A DNA stretch of 64,000 nt, taken from positions 2,528,501 through 2,592,500 of the forward strand of contig NZ_JAPENW010000001.1 in the NCBI RefSeq assembly GCF_026341855.1, in the 5' to 3' direction. This stretch comes from Streptomyces sp. NBC_00568. GTDB lineage: Bacteria > Actinomycetota > Actinomycetes > Streptomycetales > Streptomycetaceae. Numbering within the stretch: the stretch's first letter is position 1; each line of letters starts with the position of its first letter. The notes beneath the pieces were generated by a model that made no database searches, was not told where the DNA came from, and was given only the letters and a program-made list of their open reading frames with translations. Positions 1 through 7,152 of the stretch are shown piece after piece. The position numbers were made by a program, and so were the translations under genes.

Positions 1-183
1 GGCGACGTACGCCCCGGAGACCTCCTCGCCGTGCCCGCGGCCGGGGCGTATCACCTCTCCATGGCCTCCGGTTACAACCTGGTCGGCCGTCCGCCCGTGG
101 TCGCGGTGTCCGACGGCATCGCCCGCGTCCTCGTACGCCGCGAGTCGCTGGAGGACATGAGCCGCCGGGACGTGGGGATCTGA
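1..183 (+). CDS. lysA: Diaminopimelate decarboxylase, C-terminal 60 residues (5' end outside window)
   Basis: The window opens inside a reading frame that stops at the TGA at 181-183. The fragment reads GDVRPGDLLAVPAAGAYHLS, then a Tyr-Asn segment (SGYNLVGRPPVVAV) and the tail LVRRESLEDMSRRDVGI. This is the C-terminal beta-barrel of fold-III PLP decarboxylases of the LysA type, which make L-lysine from meso-diaminopimelate in the cytoplasm. The Tyr of the GAYxxSMxxxYN region is the family's PLP/substrate-contact segment. The lysine-barrel PLP site lies upstream and cannot be seen, so a related ornithine/arginine-type decarboxylase is not strictly excluded. Confidence 0.75.
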   Translation, partial: GDVRPGDLLAVPAAGAYHLSMASGYNLVGRPPVVAVSDGIARVLVRRESLEDMSRRDVGI

Positions 184-483
184 CGCCGGGTCCCCGCGCG
201 GCCTATCGGGGTGAGCAGACGAGTCGCCGCCGATCGGGTCACGTGTGGGGCCCCGCACCGGCCCGCGGGACACCGCGCCTTCTCGGTGAATCAGCAGGTC
301 AGGAAGGTCAGCCCGCCCGCGAGCGGTGGCGCGAGCGGCCGATGGGGGATACGCCGACCGTGGGCCGGGCGAACTTCTCAAGTGGTGCGCTTCACGCTCC
401 GGCTTGACGGTGGATCACGTCGGGCCGGGTTTTTGTCTGCTGATAAGAGGTCAGCTGCCGGGTCACGACGGAAGGACTCCGAA

Positions 484-1086
484 ATGCGATCTGCCCGCAT
501 GCTCCTCGCCGCCGCGACGGCCACCGCCGCTCTCGCGATCGCCGCCCCCGGCGCCTACGCCGTCTCGGCCGGCGACTGGGACCACGGCGACTCCTCCTCC
601 GCCAGCAAGGAGCACGACTCCTCTTCCTCCAGCAAGGAGCATGACAAGGGCTCCTGGAAGGACAGCGAGCACGACAAGGGCTCCTGGCACCACGAGAAGC
701 CGGAAGGCGGCGTGCACACCGGCGGCGGCGCGCTGACGGCCATCACGGCGGACGACTGGAACAAGGACGACAAGAAGTACGACCCGGAGACCTACAAGGA
801 CAAGGGCTCCTCGGACACCGAGAAGGGCTCGGGTTCGTGGGAGAAGGACTCCTCGGGCTCCGAGAAGGGTTCGGGCTCGTGGGAGAAGGACTCCTCGGAC
901 ACCGAGAAGGGCTCGGGTTCCTGGGAGAAGGACTCGGAGCACGGCAAGCCCCACGGCGGCGTGCACACCGGTGGCGGCGGTCTCGCCACGCCGGGTGTCA
1001 CGGCCGGTGGAGTCGCCATCCTGGGTGTCGCGGCCGCGGGCGTCTACGCGCTGCGTCGTAGAAGCGCCGAGGGTGGTGTGGCCTGA
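484..1086 (+). CDS. Secreted, repeat-rich, membrane/wall-anchored protein (putative sortase substrate)
   Basis: This 200-residue protein starts at the ATG at 484, preceded by a good ribosome site (GGAAGGA near 470). The frame is open further upstream, but only this start gives a classical signal peptide (MRSARMLLAAATATAALAIA then APGAYAV). The mature part is very hydrophilic and low in complexity: Ser/Lys/Glu/Asp-rich, with three KGSGSWEKDS units around residues 115-155. The motif GGVHTGGG occurs twice, mid-protein and just before the C-terminal hydrophobic helix (GVAILGVAAAGVYAL), which ends in RRRS. This is a cell-wall sorting layout without an LPXTG motif; LATPG precedes the helix. A class F sortase gene follows, so substrate and enzyme are probably paired. 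Function is unknown. Confidence 0.75.
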   Translation: MRSARMLLAAATATAALAIAAPGAYAVSAGDWDHGDSSSASKEHDSSSSSKEHDKGSWKDSEHDKGSWHHEKPEGGVHTGGGALTAITADDWNKDDKKYDPETYKDKGSSDTEKGSGSWEKDSSGSEKGSGSWEKDSSDTEKGSGSWEKDSEHGKPHGGVHTGGGGLATPGVTAGGVAILGVAAAGVYALRRRSAEGGVA

Positions 1087-1110
1087 CCATGCCTGACGAC
1101 ATAGCGGCCC

Positions 1111-1141
1111 GGGCCGCCACCCACGATCCCCGTGGCGGCCC
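1111..1141 (+). terminator. GC-rich hairpin after the secreted-protein gene
   Basis: A perfect 10-bp stem (GGGCCGCCAC / GTGGCGGCCC) with an 11-nt loop starts 25 nt after the stop codon at 1086. There is no strong T-run, but a pyrimidine-rich stretch follows, which is usual for Streptomyces terminators. Confidence 0.6.
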
Positions 1142-1210
1142 GGCCGGCTCTCCTTCTCCGACACCTCCGCCAACCCTCACCTGTGTCCCTTCTCCGCCCC
1201 GGCCCCTGGC

Positions 1211-1440
1211 CCTCTCTCCCTCTCCCTCTCCCTCTCCCTCTCCCTCTCCCTCTCCGTATCCCTCTCCCTCTCCGTATCCGTATCCGGTTGCCGGTCTATG
1301 GCCTTGCGCCCTTGCCCCCGTTGCTCCCCTTTCTGCCGTACCTGCGCTCGCCGCCGTTCCTGCTCTCGCCGCTGTTGCTGCTCCTACCGCTGTTCCTGTT
1401 CTTGCTGCTCTTGCTGCTCTTGCTGTTCAAGGTGTTTCGG
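1211..1440 (+). repeat. Polypyrimidine tract with CTCCCT hexamer repeats before the sortase gene
   Basis: From about 1211 to 1255 the + strand is nearly pure (CTCCCT)n. It then shifts to CTCTCCGTATCC variants up to about 1290. From 1373 to 1433 it continues as C/T/G-only repeats of the GCTGCTCTT kind. The region lies between a terminator hairpin and the sortase start, so it is the probable 5' leader or promoter region of the sortase. Frames running through it give only Pro-Ser or Leu runs and are not credible proteins. Confidence 0.7.
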
Positions 1441-1482
1441 CCCTGTCCGCTCTGCTGCCCTGACCCGATGAGGTGGTGCCCG

Positions 1483-2169
1483 ATGGCAGCCCGGTTGTCC
1501 TCTCCTGCCGAGAGCCCGTTCACGTCACCCGGCCGGAACTCCCGGCGGCGTGTGACGTGGATCGTGTGGTGCGCCGGCATCGCGGTCCTGCTGGCGATGA
1601 GCCTGTTCCGCGGCCATGACGAACCGTCCGGCCCCTCCCCCGCCTCCCGGGCCGGAGCTGCCCCCGCGCCCGCGTCCTCGGGGGCGCCCTCGGCCGTTCA
1701 CGAGGACGGGAAGCATCTCCCGCGGGCCGAGCCCACCCGTCTGCTCATCCCGAAGATCTCGGTGGACGCGCCCTTCACCGACCTCGTCATCGACGACTCG
1801 GGCCGGCTCCAGCCCCCGCCCGCGAACGACACCAACCTGGTCGGCTGGTACGCCAAGGGTGTCTCCCCCGGTGAGCGGGGTGCGGCGATCATCGCCGGGC
1901 ACGTCGACACGACGACCTCGGCCGCGGTGTTCGCCGGTCTCAGCGACCTGAAGAAGGGCGACAAGTTCAGCGTCCAGCGGTCCGACGGCCGGACGGCGTC
2001 CTTCGTCGTCGACAGCGCGGAGACCTTCGCGAAGGACGACTTCCCCGACAAGCGGGTGTACGCCGACACTCCCGACGCCCAGGTGCGCCTCATCACCTGC
2101 GCCGGCACCTACGACCGCTCCGTCAAGGACTACACCGACAACCTGGTGGTCTTCGCCCACCTCGTCTGA
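1483..2169 (+). CDS. Class F sortase
   Basis: A transpeptidase of 228 residues that would attach secreted proteins to the envelope. An N-terminal membrane anchor (VTWIVWCAGIAVLLAMSLF) is followed by a Pro/Ala linker and the sortase beta-barrel. The catalytic residues are visible: His in IIAGHVDT, Cys in LITCAGT, and an Arg just after it (YDRSV). The start at 1483 has GAGGTGG 6-12 nt upstream; an ATG at 1468 is in frame but less well placed. The frame is open further upstream only because of the low-complexity tract. It follows the repeat-rich secreted protein, its likely substrate. Class F is assigned from the compact domain and the GHVDT/TCAG motifs. Confidence 0.85.
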   Translation: MAARLSSPAESPFTSPGRNSRRRVTWIVWCAGIAVLLAMSLFRGHDEPSGPSPASRAGAAPAPASSGAPSAVHEDGKHLPRAEPTRLLIPKISVDAPFTDLVIDDSGRLQPPPANDTNLVGWYAKGVSPGERGAAIIAGHVDTTTSAAVFAGLSDLKKGDKFSVQRSDGRTASFVVDSAETFAKDDFPDKRVYADTPDAQVRLITCAGTYDRSVKDYTDNLVVFAHLV

Positions 2170-2267
2170 CCGGGCGACGGAGTGGACGGAACGCCCGGAC
2201 GTCGCGGGGAGTCGGCGATCCGGAGGTCTCCCCGCTCGCCGACTCCCGCCTGGTGCACGTCGTTCCA

Positions 2268-2936
2268 TCAGCTCTTCGCCACAAGTCCCTCGAGCGCGAT
2301 GTTGAGTTCGAGGACGTTGACCCGGGGTTCGCCGATGAAGCCGAGGGTCCGGCCGTCGGTGTGCTCGTCGACCAGCTTCCGCACCTGGGCGACGGACAGT
2401 CCGTTCCTCTCCGCGACGCGGTGCACCTGGATGTCCGCGTAGTCGGGGGAGATGTCCGGGTCCAGGCCGGAGCCGGAGGAGGTGACCGCCTCGGCGGGCA
2501 CGTCCGCGGGCTTCACCGTGTAGCCGGTGACCGAGTTGTCCTTGACGACGGCGGCCTTGGCGTCCTTGACCCACGTGATCAGGTCGGCGTTGTCACCGGA
2601 CCGGTTGGTGGCGCCGGACAGGATCAGCTTGTACCGGGTGTTGACGCTGTTGGCGCCGAGGCCGTTCTGCGGGCGGCCCTGGAACCACTTCAGGTCGGGC
2701 TCCGGGGTCTCCTGGCCCTTCTTCAGCGGCAGGTTGTAGGCCTGGCCGATGAGCGAGGAGCCGACGACCTTGCCGTCCGCCGTGATCTCCGAGCCGTTCG
2801 CCTTGCCGGAGAACAGTCCCTGGGCCACCCCGGTGACGGCGAGCGGATAGAGCACTCCGCAGACGACGGTCAGGACGAGCAGGGCCCGCAGGCCGGCCCC
2901 GAGCAACCGGGCCGTGTTGGTTACCGAGTTGTTCAT
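2268..2936 (-). CDS. kdpC: K+-transporting ATPase subunit C
   Basis: KdpC is the single-span subunit that stabilises the KdpFABC complex, which takes up K+ at the plasma membrane at the cost of ATP. The protein (about 222 residues) starts MNNSVTNTARLLGAGLRALL. It has one N-terminal membrane helix followed by GVLYPLAVTG and the family segments GSSLIGQ, FQGRPQ and SGSGLDPDISPDYA. It is the last gene of the operon, beginning 24 nt after kdpB ends. A GTG at 2948 is an alternative start four residues upstream. Neither start has a clear ribosome site, so translation may be coupled to kdpB. Confidence 0.95.
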   Translation of the reverse strand: MNNSVTNTARLLGAGLRALLVLTVVCGVLYPLAVTGVAQGLFSGKANGSEITADGKVVGSSLIGQAYNLPLKKGQETPEPDLKWFQGRPQNGLGANSVNTRYKLILSGATNRSGDNADLITWVKDAKAAVVKDNSVTGYTVKPADVPAEAVTSSGSGLDPDISPDYADIQVHRVAERNGLSVAQVRKLVDEHTDGRTLGFIGEPRVNVLELNIALEGLVAKS

Positions 2937-2960
2937 GGTGATCAGCACGCTTTCGAGGAG

Positions 2961-5087
2961 TTACAGCCCGGGGACGAGGGAGATGAGCAGGTCGATGACC
3001 TTGATGCCGATGAAGGGCGCGACCAGACCGCCGAGACCGTAGATCCCGAGATTGCGTCGCAGCAGCCTGTCGGCGCTGACCGGGCGGTACCGCACACCCC
3101 GCAGGGCGAGCGGCACCAGCGCGATGATGATCAGCGCGTTGAAGATGACCGCGGAGAGGATCGCGGAGTCGGGCGAGGACAGGTGCATGACGTTGAGCTT
3201 GTCCAGGCCCGGGTAGACCGCCGCGAACAGCGCCGGGATGATCGCGAAGTACTTGGCGACGTCGTTGGCGATGGAGAACGTCGTCAACGCGCCCCGGGTA
3301 ATCAGCAGTTGCTTGCCGATCTCGACGATCTCGATGAGCTTGGTCGGGTTCGAGTCGAGGTCGACCATGTTCCCGGCCTCCTTGGCGGCCGAGGTGCCGG
3401 TGTTCATGGCGACACCCACGTCGGCCTGGGCGAGCGCGGGGGCGTCGTTGGTGCCGTCGCCGGTCATCGCGACGAGCTTGCCGCCCGCCTGCTCCCGCTT
3501 GATGAGCGCCATCTTGTCCTCGGGAGTCGCCTCCGCGAGGAAGTCGTCGACGCCCGCCTCCTCGGCGATCGCCTTGGCGGTCAGCGGGTTGTCGCCCGTG
3601 ATCATGACGGTCCTGATGCCCATGCGGCGCAGCTCGTCGAACCGCTCGCGCATGCCGTCCTTGACGACGTCCTTGAGGTGGATGACGCCCAGGATCCGGG
3701 CCCCGCGCGGGTCCTCGACGGCCACCAGCAGCGGGGTGCCGCCCGCCTCGGCGATCCGGTCGGCCAGGGTGTCGGCGTCCGGGGAGACCGTGCCGCCCCG
3801 CTCCTTCACCCAGGCGATGACCGAACCGGCCGCGCCCTTGCGGATCTTCCTGCCGCCGACGTCCACCCCCGACATCCGGGTCTGGGCGGTGAAGGCGATC
3901 CACTCGGCGCCCGCCAGCTCACCCTGGTGCCGTTCGCGCAGCCCGTACCGCTCCTTCGCCAGGACGACGATCGAGCGCCCCTCCGGCGTCTCGTCGGCCA
4001 GCGAGGACAGCTGGGCCGCGTCCGCGACCTCGGCCTCGGTCGCCCCCGTCACCGGGACGAACTCCGACGCCTGCCGGTTGCCCAGCGTGATGGTGCCGGT
4101 CTTGTCGAGCAGCAGGGTGGAGACGTCACCGGCGGCCTCGACCGCGCGGCCCGACATCGCGAGGACGTTCCGCTGCACCAGACGGTCCATGCCCGCGATG
4201 CCGATCGCGGAGAGCAGGGCGCCGATGGTGGTCGGGATCAGGCAGACCAGCAGGGCCACCAGCACGACCATCGTGAGGTGGGTGCCCGCGTAGTCCGCGA
4301 ACGGCGGCAGGGTGGCCACGGCGAGCAGGAAGACGATGGTCAGGGACGCGAGAAGGATGTTCAGCGCGATCTCGTTGGGCGTCTTCTGCCGGGCCGCGCC
4401 CTCGACCAGGGCGATCATCCGGTCGATGAAGGTCTCGCCGGGCTTCGTCGTGATCTTGACGACGATACGGTCGGAGAGGACCTTCGTGCCGCCGGTGACG
4501 GCCGAGCGGTCTCCGCCGGACTCACGGATGACCGGGGCCGATTCCCCGGTGATGGCCGACTCGTCGACGCTCGCGACACCCTCGACGACATCACCGTCGC
4601 CGGGGACGATGTCGCCCGCCTCGCAGACGACCAGGTCACCGATCTTCAGCTCGGTGCCGGGCACCTGCTCCTCACGGCCACCCACCAGACGTCGGGCCAC
4701 CGTGTCGGTCTTGGCCCTGCGCAGGGTGTCCGCCTGCGCCTTGCCGCGCCCCTCGGCCACCGCCTCCGCCAGGTTGGCGAAGACGACGGTGAGCCACAGC
4801 CAGGCGCTGATCGCCCAGCCGAACCAGTCGCCCGGGTCCTTGAAGGAGAAGACCGTCGTCAGGACGGAGCCGACGAGGACCACGAACATCACGGGCGACT
4901 TGACCATCACCCGCGGGTCGAGCTTGCGGAAGGCGTCCGGCAGCGACCTGAGAAGCTGCTTGGGGTCGAACAGACCCGCGCCGACCTTTCCTTCGTCCTT
5001 GTGGCCGGTCGGCACATCGCTGTGCGGCGCCCGGGTCGGGGTGGCTGTGGACATCGAGTCCTCTTGGTTCTCTGTACGGGTGGTCAT
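2961..5087 (-). CDS. kdpB: K+-transporting P-type ATPase subunit B
   Basis: The catalytic subunit of KdpFABC (708 residues), which hydrolyses ATP to drive K+ import through KdpA. All P-type ATPase landmarks are present: the TGES actuator motif (ITGESAPV), the phosphorylation loop DKTGTITLG, the hinge [14 protein letters not shown] and [17 protein letters not shown]. There are four N-terminal and three C-terminal membrane helices. Its ATG overlaps the kdpA stop (ATGA, 5084-5087), so translation is coupled. A second in-frame ATG at 5054 has a better ribosome site (AGAGGA) and could be the main start, giving a protein 11 residues shorter. The minus frame stays open far upstream over kdpA, but that extension is only a shadow. 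Confidence 0.97.
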   Translation of the reverse strand: MTTRTENQEDSMSTATPTRAPHSDVPTGHKDEGKVGAGLFDPKQLLRSLPDAFRKLDPRVMVKSPVMFVVLVGSVLTTVFSFKDPGDWFGWAISAWLWLTVVFANLAEAVAEGRGKAQADTLRRAKTDTVARRLVGGREEQVPGTELKIGDLVVCEAGDIVPGDGDVVEGVASVDESAITGESAPVIRESGGDRSAVTGGTKVLSDRIVVKITTKPGETFIDRMIALVEGAARQKTPNEIALNILLASLTIVFLLAVATLPPFADYAGTHLTMVVLVALLVCLIPTTIGALLSAIGIAGMDRLVQRNVLAMSGRAVEAAGDVSTLLLDKTGTITLGNRQASEFVPVTGATEAEVADAAQLSSLADETPEGRSIVVLAKERYGLRERHQGELAGAEWIAFTAQTRMSGVDVGGRKIRKGAAGSVIAWVKERGGTVSPDADTLADRIAEAGGTPLLVAVEDPRGARILGVIHLKDVVKDGMRERFDELRRMGIRTVMITGDNPLTAKAIAEEAGVDDFLAEATPEDKMALIKREQAGGKLVAMTGDGTNDAPALAQADVGVAMNTGTSAAKEAGNMVDLDSNPTKLIEIVEIGKQLLITRGALTTFSIANDVAKYFAIIPALFAAVYPGLDKLNVMHLSSPDSAILSAVIFNALIIIALVPLALRGVRYRPVSADRLLRRNLGIYGLGGLVAPFIGIKVIDLLISLVPGL

Positions 5088-6748
5088 GACGCCAGACCCT
5101 CGGCCAGCGGGCCCAGTGCGAGGGCCGGGAAGTAGGTCAGGCCGGTGATGATCAGGATCGCTCCGACCAACAGGCCTGTGAACAGCGGCTTCTCGGTACG
5201 CAGCGTGCCCGCGGTCTCCGGCACCGGCTTCTGCTCGGCGAGCGAACCGGCCAGCGCGAGGACGAACACCATCGGGACGAAACGGCCGAGCAGCATGGCC
5301 AGCCCGATCGTGCTGTTGAACCACTGCGTGTCGGCGTTCAGACCGGCGAAGGCCGAGCCGTTGTTGTTGGCGCCCGAGGTGTAGGCGTACAGGATCTCGG
5401 AGAAGCCGTGCGCGCCGGAGTTGGTCATCGAGTGGCCCGGGGTGGGCAGTGCCATCGCGGCGGCGGTGAAGACGAGCACCAGCGCCGGGGTGATCAGGAT
5501 GTAGCAGGCCGCGAACTTGATCTCGCGGGTGCCGATCTTCTTGCCCAGGTACTCCGGGGTGCGGCCGACCATCAGACCGGCGACGAACACCGCGATGATC
5601 GCCATGATCAGCATGCCGTAGAGACCGGATCCGGTACCACCGGGCGCGATCTCGCCGAGCTGCATGCCCAGCATCGTGATGCCGCCGCCCAGACCGGTGA
5701 AGGAGGAGTGGAACGAGTCCACCGCGCCGGTCGAGGTCAGCGTGGTCGCCACCGCGAAGATCGACGAGCCGCCGACGCCGAAGCGCGTCTCCTTGCCCTC
5801 CATCGCCCCGCCAGCAATATCGAAGGCCGGGCCGTGGTGGTGGAACTCGGTCCACATCATCAGCGCGGTGAAGCCGATCCAGATGGTGACCATCGTCGCG
5901 AGGATCGCGTAGCCCTGCTTGAGGCTGCCGACCATCCGGCCGAAGGTCCGGGTCAGCGCGAAGGGGACGAGAAGGATCAGGAAGATCTCGAAGAGGTTGG
6001 TGAACGGGGTCGGGTTCTCGAAGGGGTGGGCACTGTTGGCGTTGAAGTAGCCGCCGCCGTTGGTGCCGAGCTCCTTGATGGCCTCCTGCGAGGCCACGGC
6101 CCCGCCGTTCCACTGCTGCGAGCCGCCGAAGAACTGGCCCACCGCGTGGATGCCGGAGAAGTTCTGGATGGCGCCGCACGCCACCAGGACGACCGCGGCG
6201 ACGACGGACAGCGGAAGCAGGATGCGCACCACACCGCGCACCAGGTCCGCCCAGAAGTTGCCGAGTTCGCCGGTGCGTGACCGCGCGAAGCCGCGCACGA
6301 GCGCCACGGCGACCGCGATGCCGACGGCCGCGGAGACAAAGTTCTGCACGGCCAGACCGGCGGTCTGCACGACGTGGCCCATGGCCTGCTCGCCGTAGTA
6401 CGACTGCCAGTTGGTGTTCGTCACGAACGACGCGGCGGTGTTGAACGCCTGGTCCGGGTCGATGGACCGGAAGCCGAGCGACCCGGGCAGGTGACCCTGG
6501 ACGCGCTGGAGGACGTAGAGGAAGAGAACGCTGACGGCGGAGAAGGCGAGGACACCGCGCAGATAGGCGGGCCAGCGCATCTCCGTGTTCGGGTCGGCGC
6601 CGATGCCCTTGTAGATCCACTTCTCGACGCGCAGGTGCTTGTCGGAGGAGTAGACCCGGGCCATGTGGTCGCCGAGGGGACGGTAGGCGAGTGCCAGTGC
6701 CGCCATGAGGGCCAGCAGCTGGAGTACGCCGGCGAGGACGGGGCTCAT
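5084..6748 (-). CDS. kdpA: K+-transporting ATPase subunit A (K+ channel-like subunit)
   Basis: A 554-residue polytopic protein that binds and conducts K+ in the KdpFABC pump. About ten membrane helices are visible, along with the four selectivity-filter-like repeats of the family ([30 protein letters not shown], a [18 protein letters not shown] loop and [13 protein letters not shown]). The length is typical. It starts 8 nt after the kdpF stop and ends with a 4-nt ATGA overlap with kdpB. Confidence 0.97.
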   Translation of the reverse strand: MSPVLAGVLQLLALMAALALAYRPLGDHMARVYSSDKHLRVEKWIYKGIGADPNTEMRWPAYLRGVLAFSAVSVLFLYVLQRVQGHLPGSLGFRSIDPDQAFNTAASFVTNTNWQSYYGEQAMGHVVQTAGLAVQNFVSAAVGIAVAVALVRGFARSRTGELGNFWADLVRGVVRILLPLSVVAAVVLVACGAIQNFSGIHAVGQFFGGSQQWNGGAVASQEAIKELGTNGGGYFNANSAHPFENPTPFTNLFEIFLILLVPFALTRTFGRMVGSLKQGYAILATMVTIWIGFTALMMWTEFHHHGPAFDIAGGAMEGKETRFGVGGSSIFAVATTLTSTGAVDSFHSSFTGLGGGITMLGMQLGEIAPGGTGSGLYGMLIMAIIAVFVAGLMVGRTPEYLGKKIGTREIKFAACYILITPALVLVFTAAAMALPTPGHSMTNSGAHGFSEILYAYTSGANNNGSAFAGLNADTQWFNSTIGLAMLLGRFVPMVFVLALAGSLAEQKPVPETAGTLRTEKPLFTGLLVGAILIITGLTYFPALALGPLAEGLAS

Positions 6749-6756
6749 ATCAGCGC

Positions 6757-6846
6757 TCAGAACCTCTCCGGGAAGACGAGGGCGAGGACGAGATAGCCCA
6801 GCAGGGCGACGGCCACGACCAGGCCGACGATGTTCTCGGCGGTCAC
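6757..6846 (-). CDS. kdpF: Small potassium-pump subunit F
   Basis: A 29-residue single-helix peptide with GTG start, [20 protein letters not shown] followed by LALVFPERF. It matches KdpF in size, hydrophobicity, a conserved Y-L-x-x-A-L/V-x-x-P-E pattern and position just before kdpA. KdpF stabilises the complex in other bacteria. Its GTG overlaps the stop of the small gene upstream (GTGA), so it is translationally coupled. Confidence 0.92.
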   Translation of the reverse strand: MTAENIVGLVVAVALLGYLVLALVFPERF

Positions 6847-6926
6847 AGCTTCGTCACCCCCTTGGCGACGAGGGCCACCAGCGCGAACACCGCGATCGTG
6901 GTGACGACGAAGGCCACGTCGGCCAT
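6843..6926 (-). CDS. 27-aa single-helix membrane peptide, first gene of the kdp operon
   Basis: The ATG at 6926 is preceded by a strong ribosome site (TAGGAGCTCACG). The gene encodes [20 protein letters not shown] followed by AKGVTKL: one predicted transmembrane helix with a basic cytoplasmic end. Its stop overlaps the kdpF start by 4 nt, so it heads the operon. It is not KdpF, which is the next gene. It could be an extra pump subunit, a small regulator, or a leader peptide that couples ribosomes into kdpF. Function is unknown; the start, ribosome site and overlap make it a real gene. Confidence 0.8.
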   Translation of the reverse strand: MADVAFVVTTIAVFALVALVAKGVTKL

Positions 6927-6962
6927 CGTGAGCTCCTAGAAGAGGTGCGAATCGAACGGACG

Positions 6963-6984
6963 CTTAGAGGAGAACTCCTCTAAG
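6963..6984. promoter_or_regulatory. Perfect 22-bp inverted repeat upstream of the kdp operon
   Basis: CTTAGAGGAG-AA-CTCCTCTAAG, with two perfect 10-bp arms, lies 37 bp before the first kdp-operon start. It could be a regulator's operator or a hairpin in the 5' leader, where each arm contains GGAG or its complement. No kdpD/kdpE gene is in the window, so the regulator cannot be named. Confidence 0.6.
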
Positions 6985-7002
6985 GCCGGGATCCGGCCAC
7001 CG

Positions 7003-7046
7003 TTGACGCCTCCCATACGGGGTGCTGCACGCCTTTGACGCATCCC
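7003..7046. promoter_or_regulatory. Direct repeat TTGACGCMTCCC, two copies 32 bp apart, in the divergent kdp/KimA-like gap
   Basis: TTGACGCCTCCC at 7003-7014 and TTGACGCATCCC at 7035-7046 are on the same face of the helix, about three turns apart. They lie between the divergent kdp operon and the KimA-like gene, a layout expected for a tandem-binding OmpR-type response regulator. TTGACG could also be a -35 box for the rightward gene. Confidence 0.45.
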
Positions 7047-7140
7047 TTACGAGTCACCGCGGAACCCCTGGCCGAAGGCCCCCGGAAGGTGTCGGGACCG
7101 GACCGAGTGTCGGGGATCCCCGCACCCCCGTCCCCGGGCT

Positions 7141-7146
7141 TACCCT
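7141..7146 (+). promoter_or_regulatory. Putative -10 box (TACCCT) of a leaderless transcript
   Basis: TACCCT fits the actinobacterial -10 pattern TANNNT and ends 6 nt before the GTG start at 7153. No ribosome site precedes that start, so the message is probably leaderless. Confidence 0.5.
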
Positions 7147-7152
7147 CCGCCC

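Noticed and set aside
1089..1463. Open frame of 124 codons after the secreted-protein gene
   Set aside because: It starts 3 nt after a stop, runs through a terminator hairpin and a polypyrimidine tract, and encodes only Pro-Ser and Ala-Val runs.
2253..5135. Long + strand open frame opposite kdpC/kdpB
   Set aside because: The Arg/Asp/Gly-rich translation has no domain pattern. The minus strand carries the unmistakable kdp genes.
5088..6620. Upstream extension of the kdpB frame across kdpA (about 500 extra codons)
   Set aside because: The extension is an out-of-frame shadow of kdpA with Arg/Gly-rich nonsense. The ATGA junction gives the true kdpB start.
6940..7000. tRNA-like sequence (CGTTCGATTCGCACC) upstream of the kdp operon
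   Set aside because: The T-arm stem does not pair and no D-arm, anticodon arm or acceptor stem can be built. The hairpin there is better seen as an operator or leader structure.
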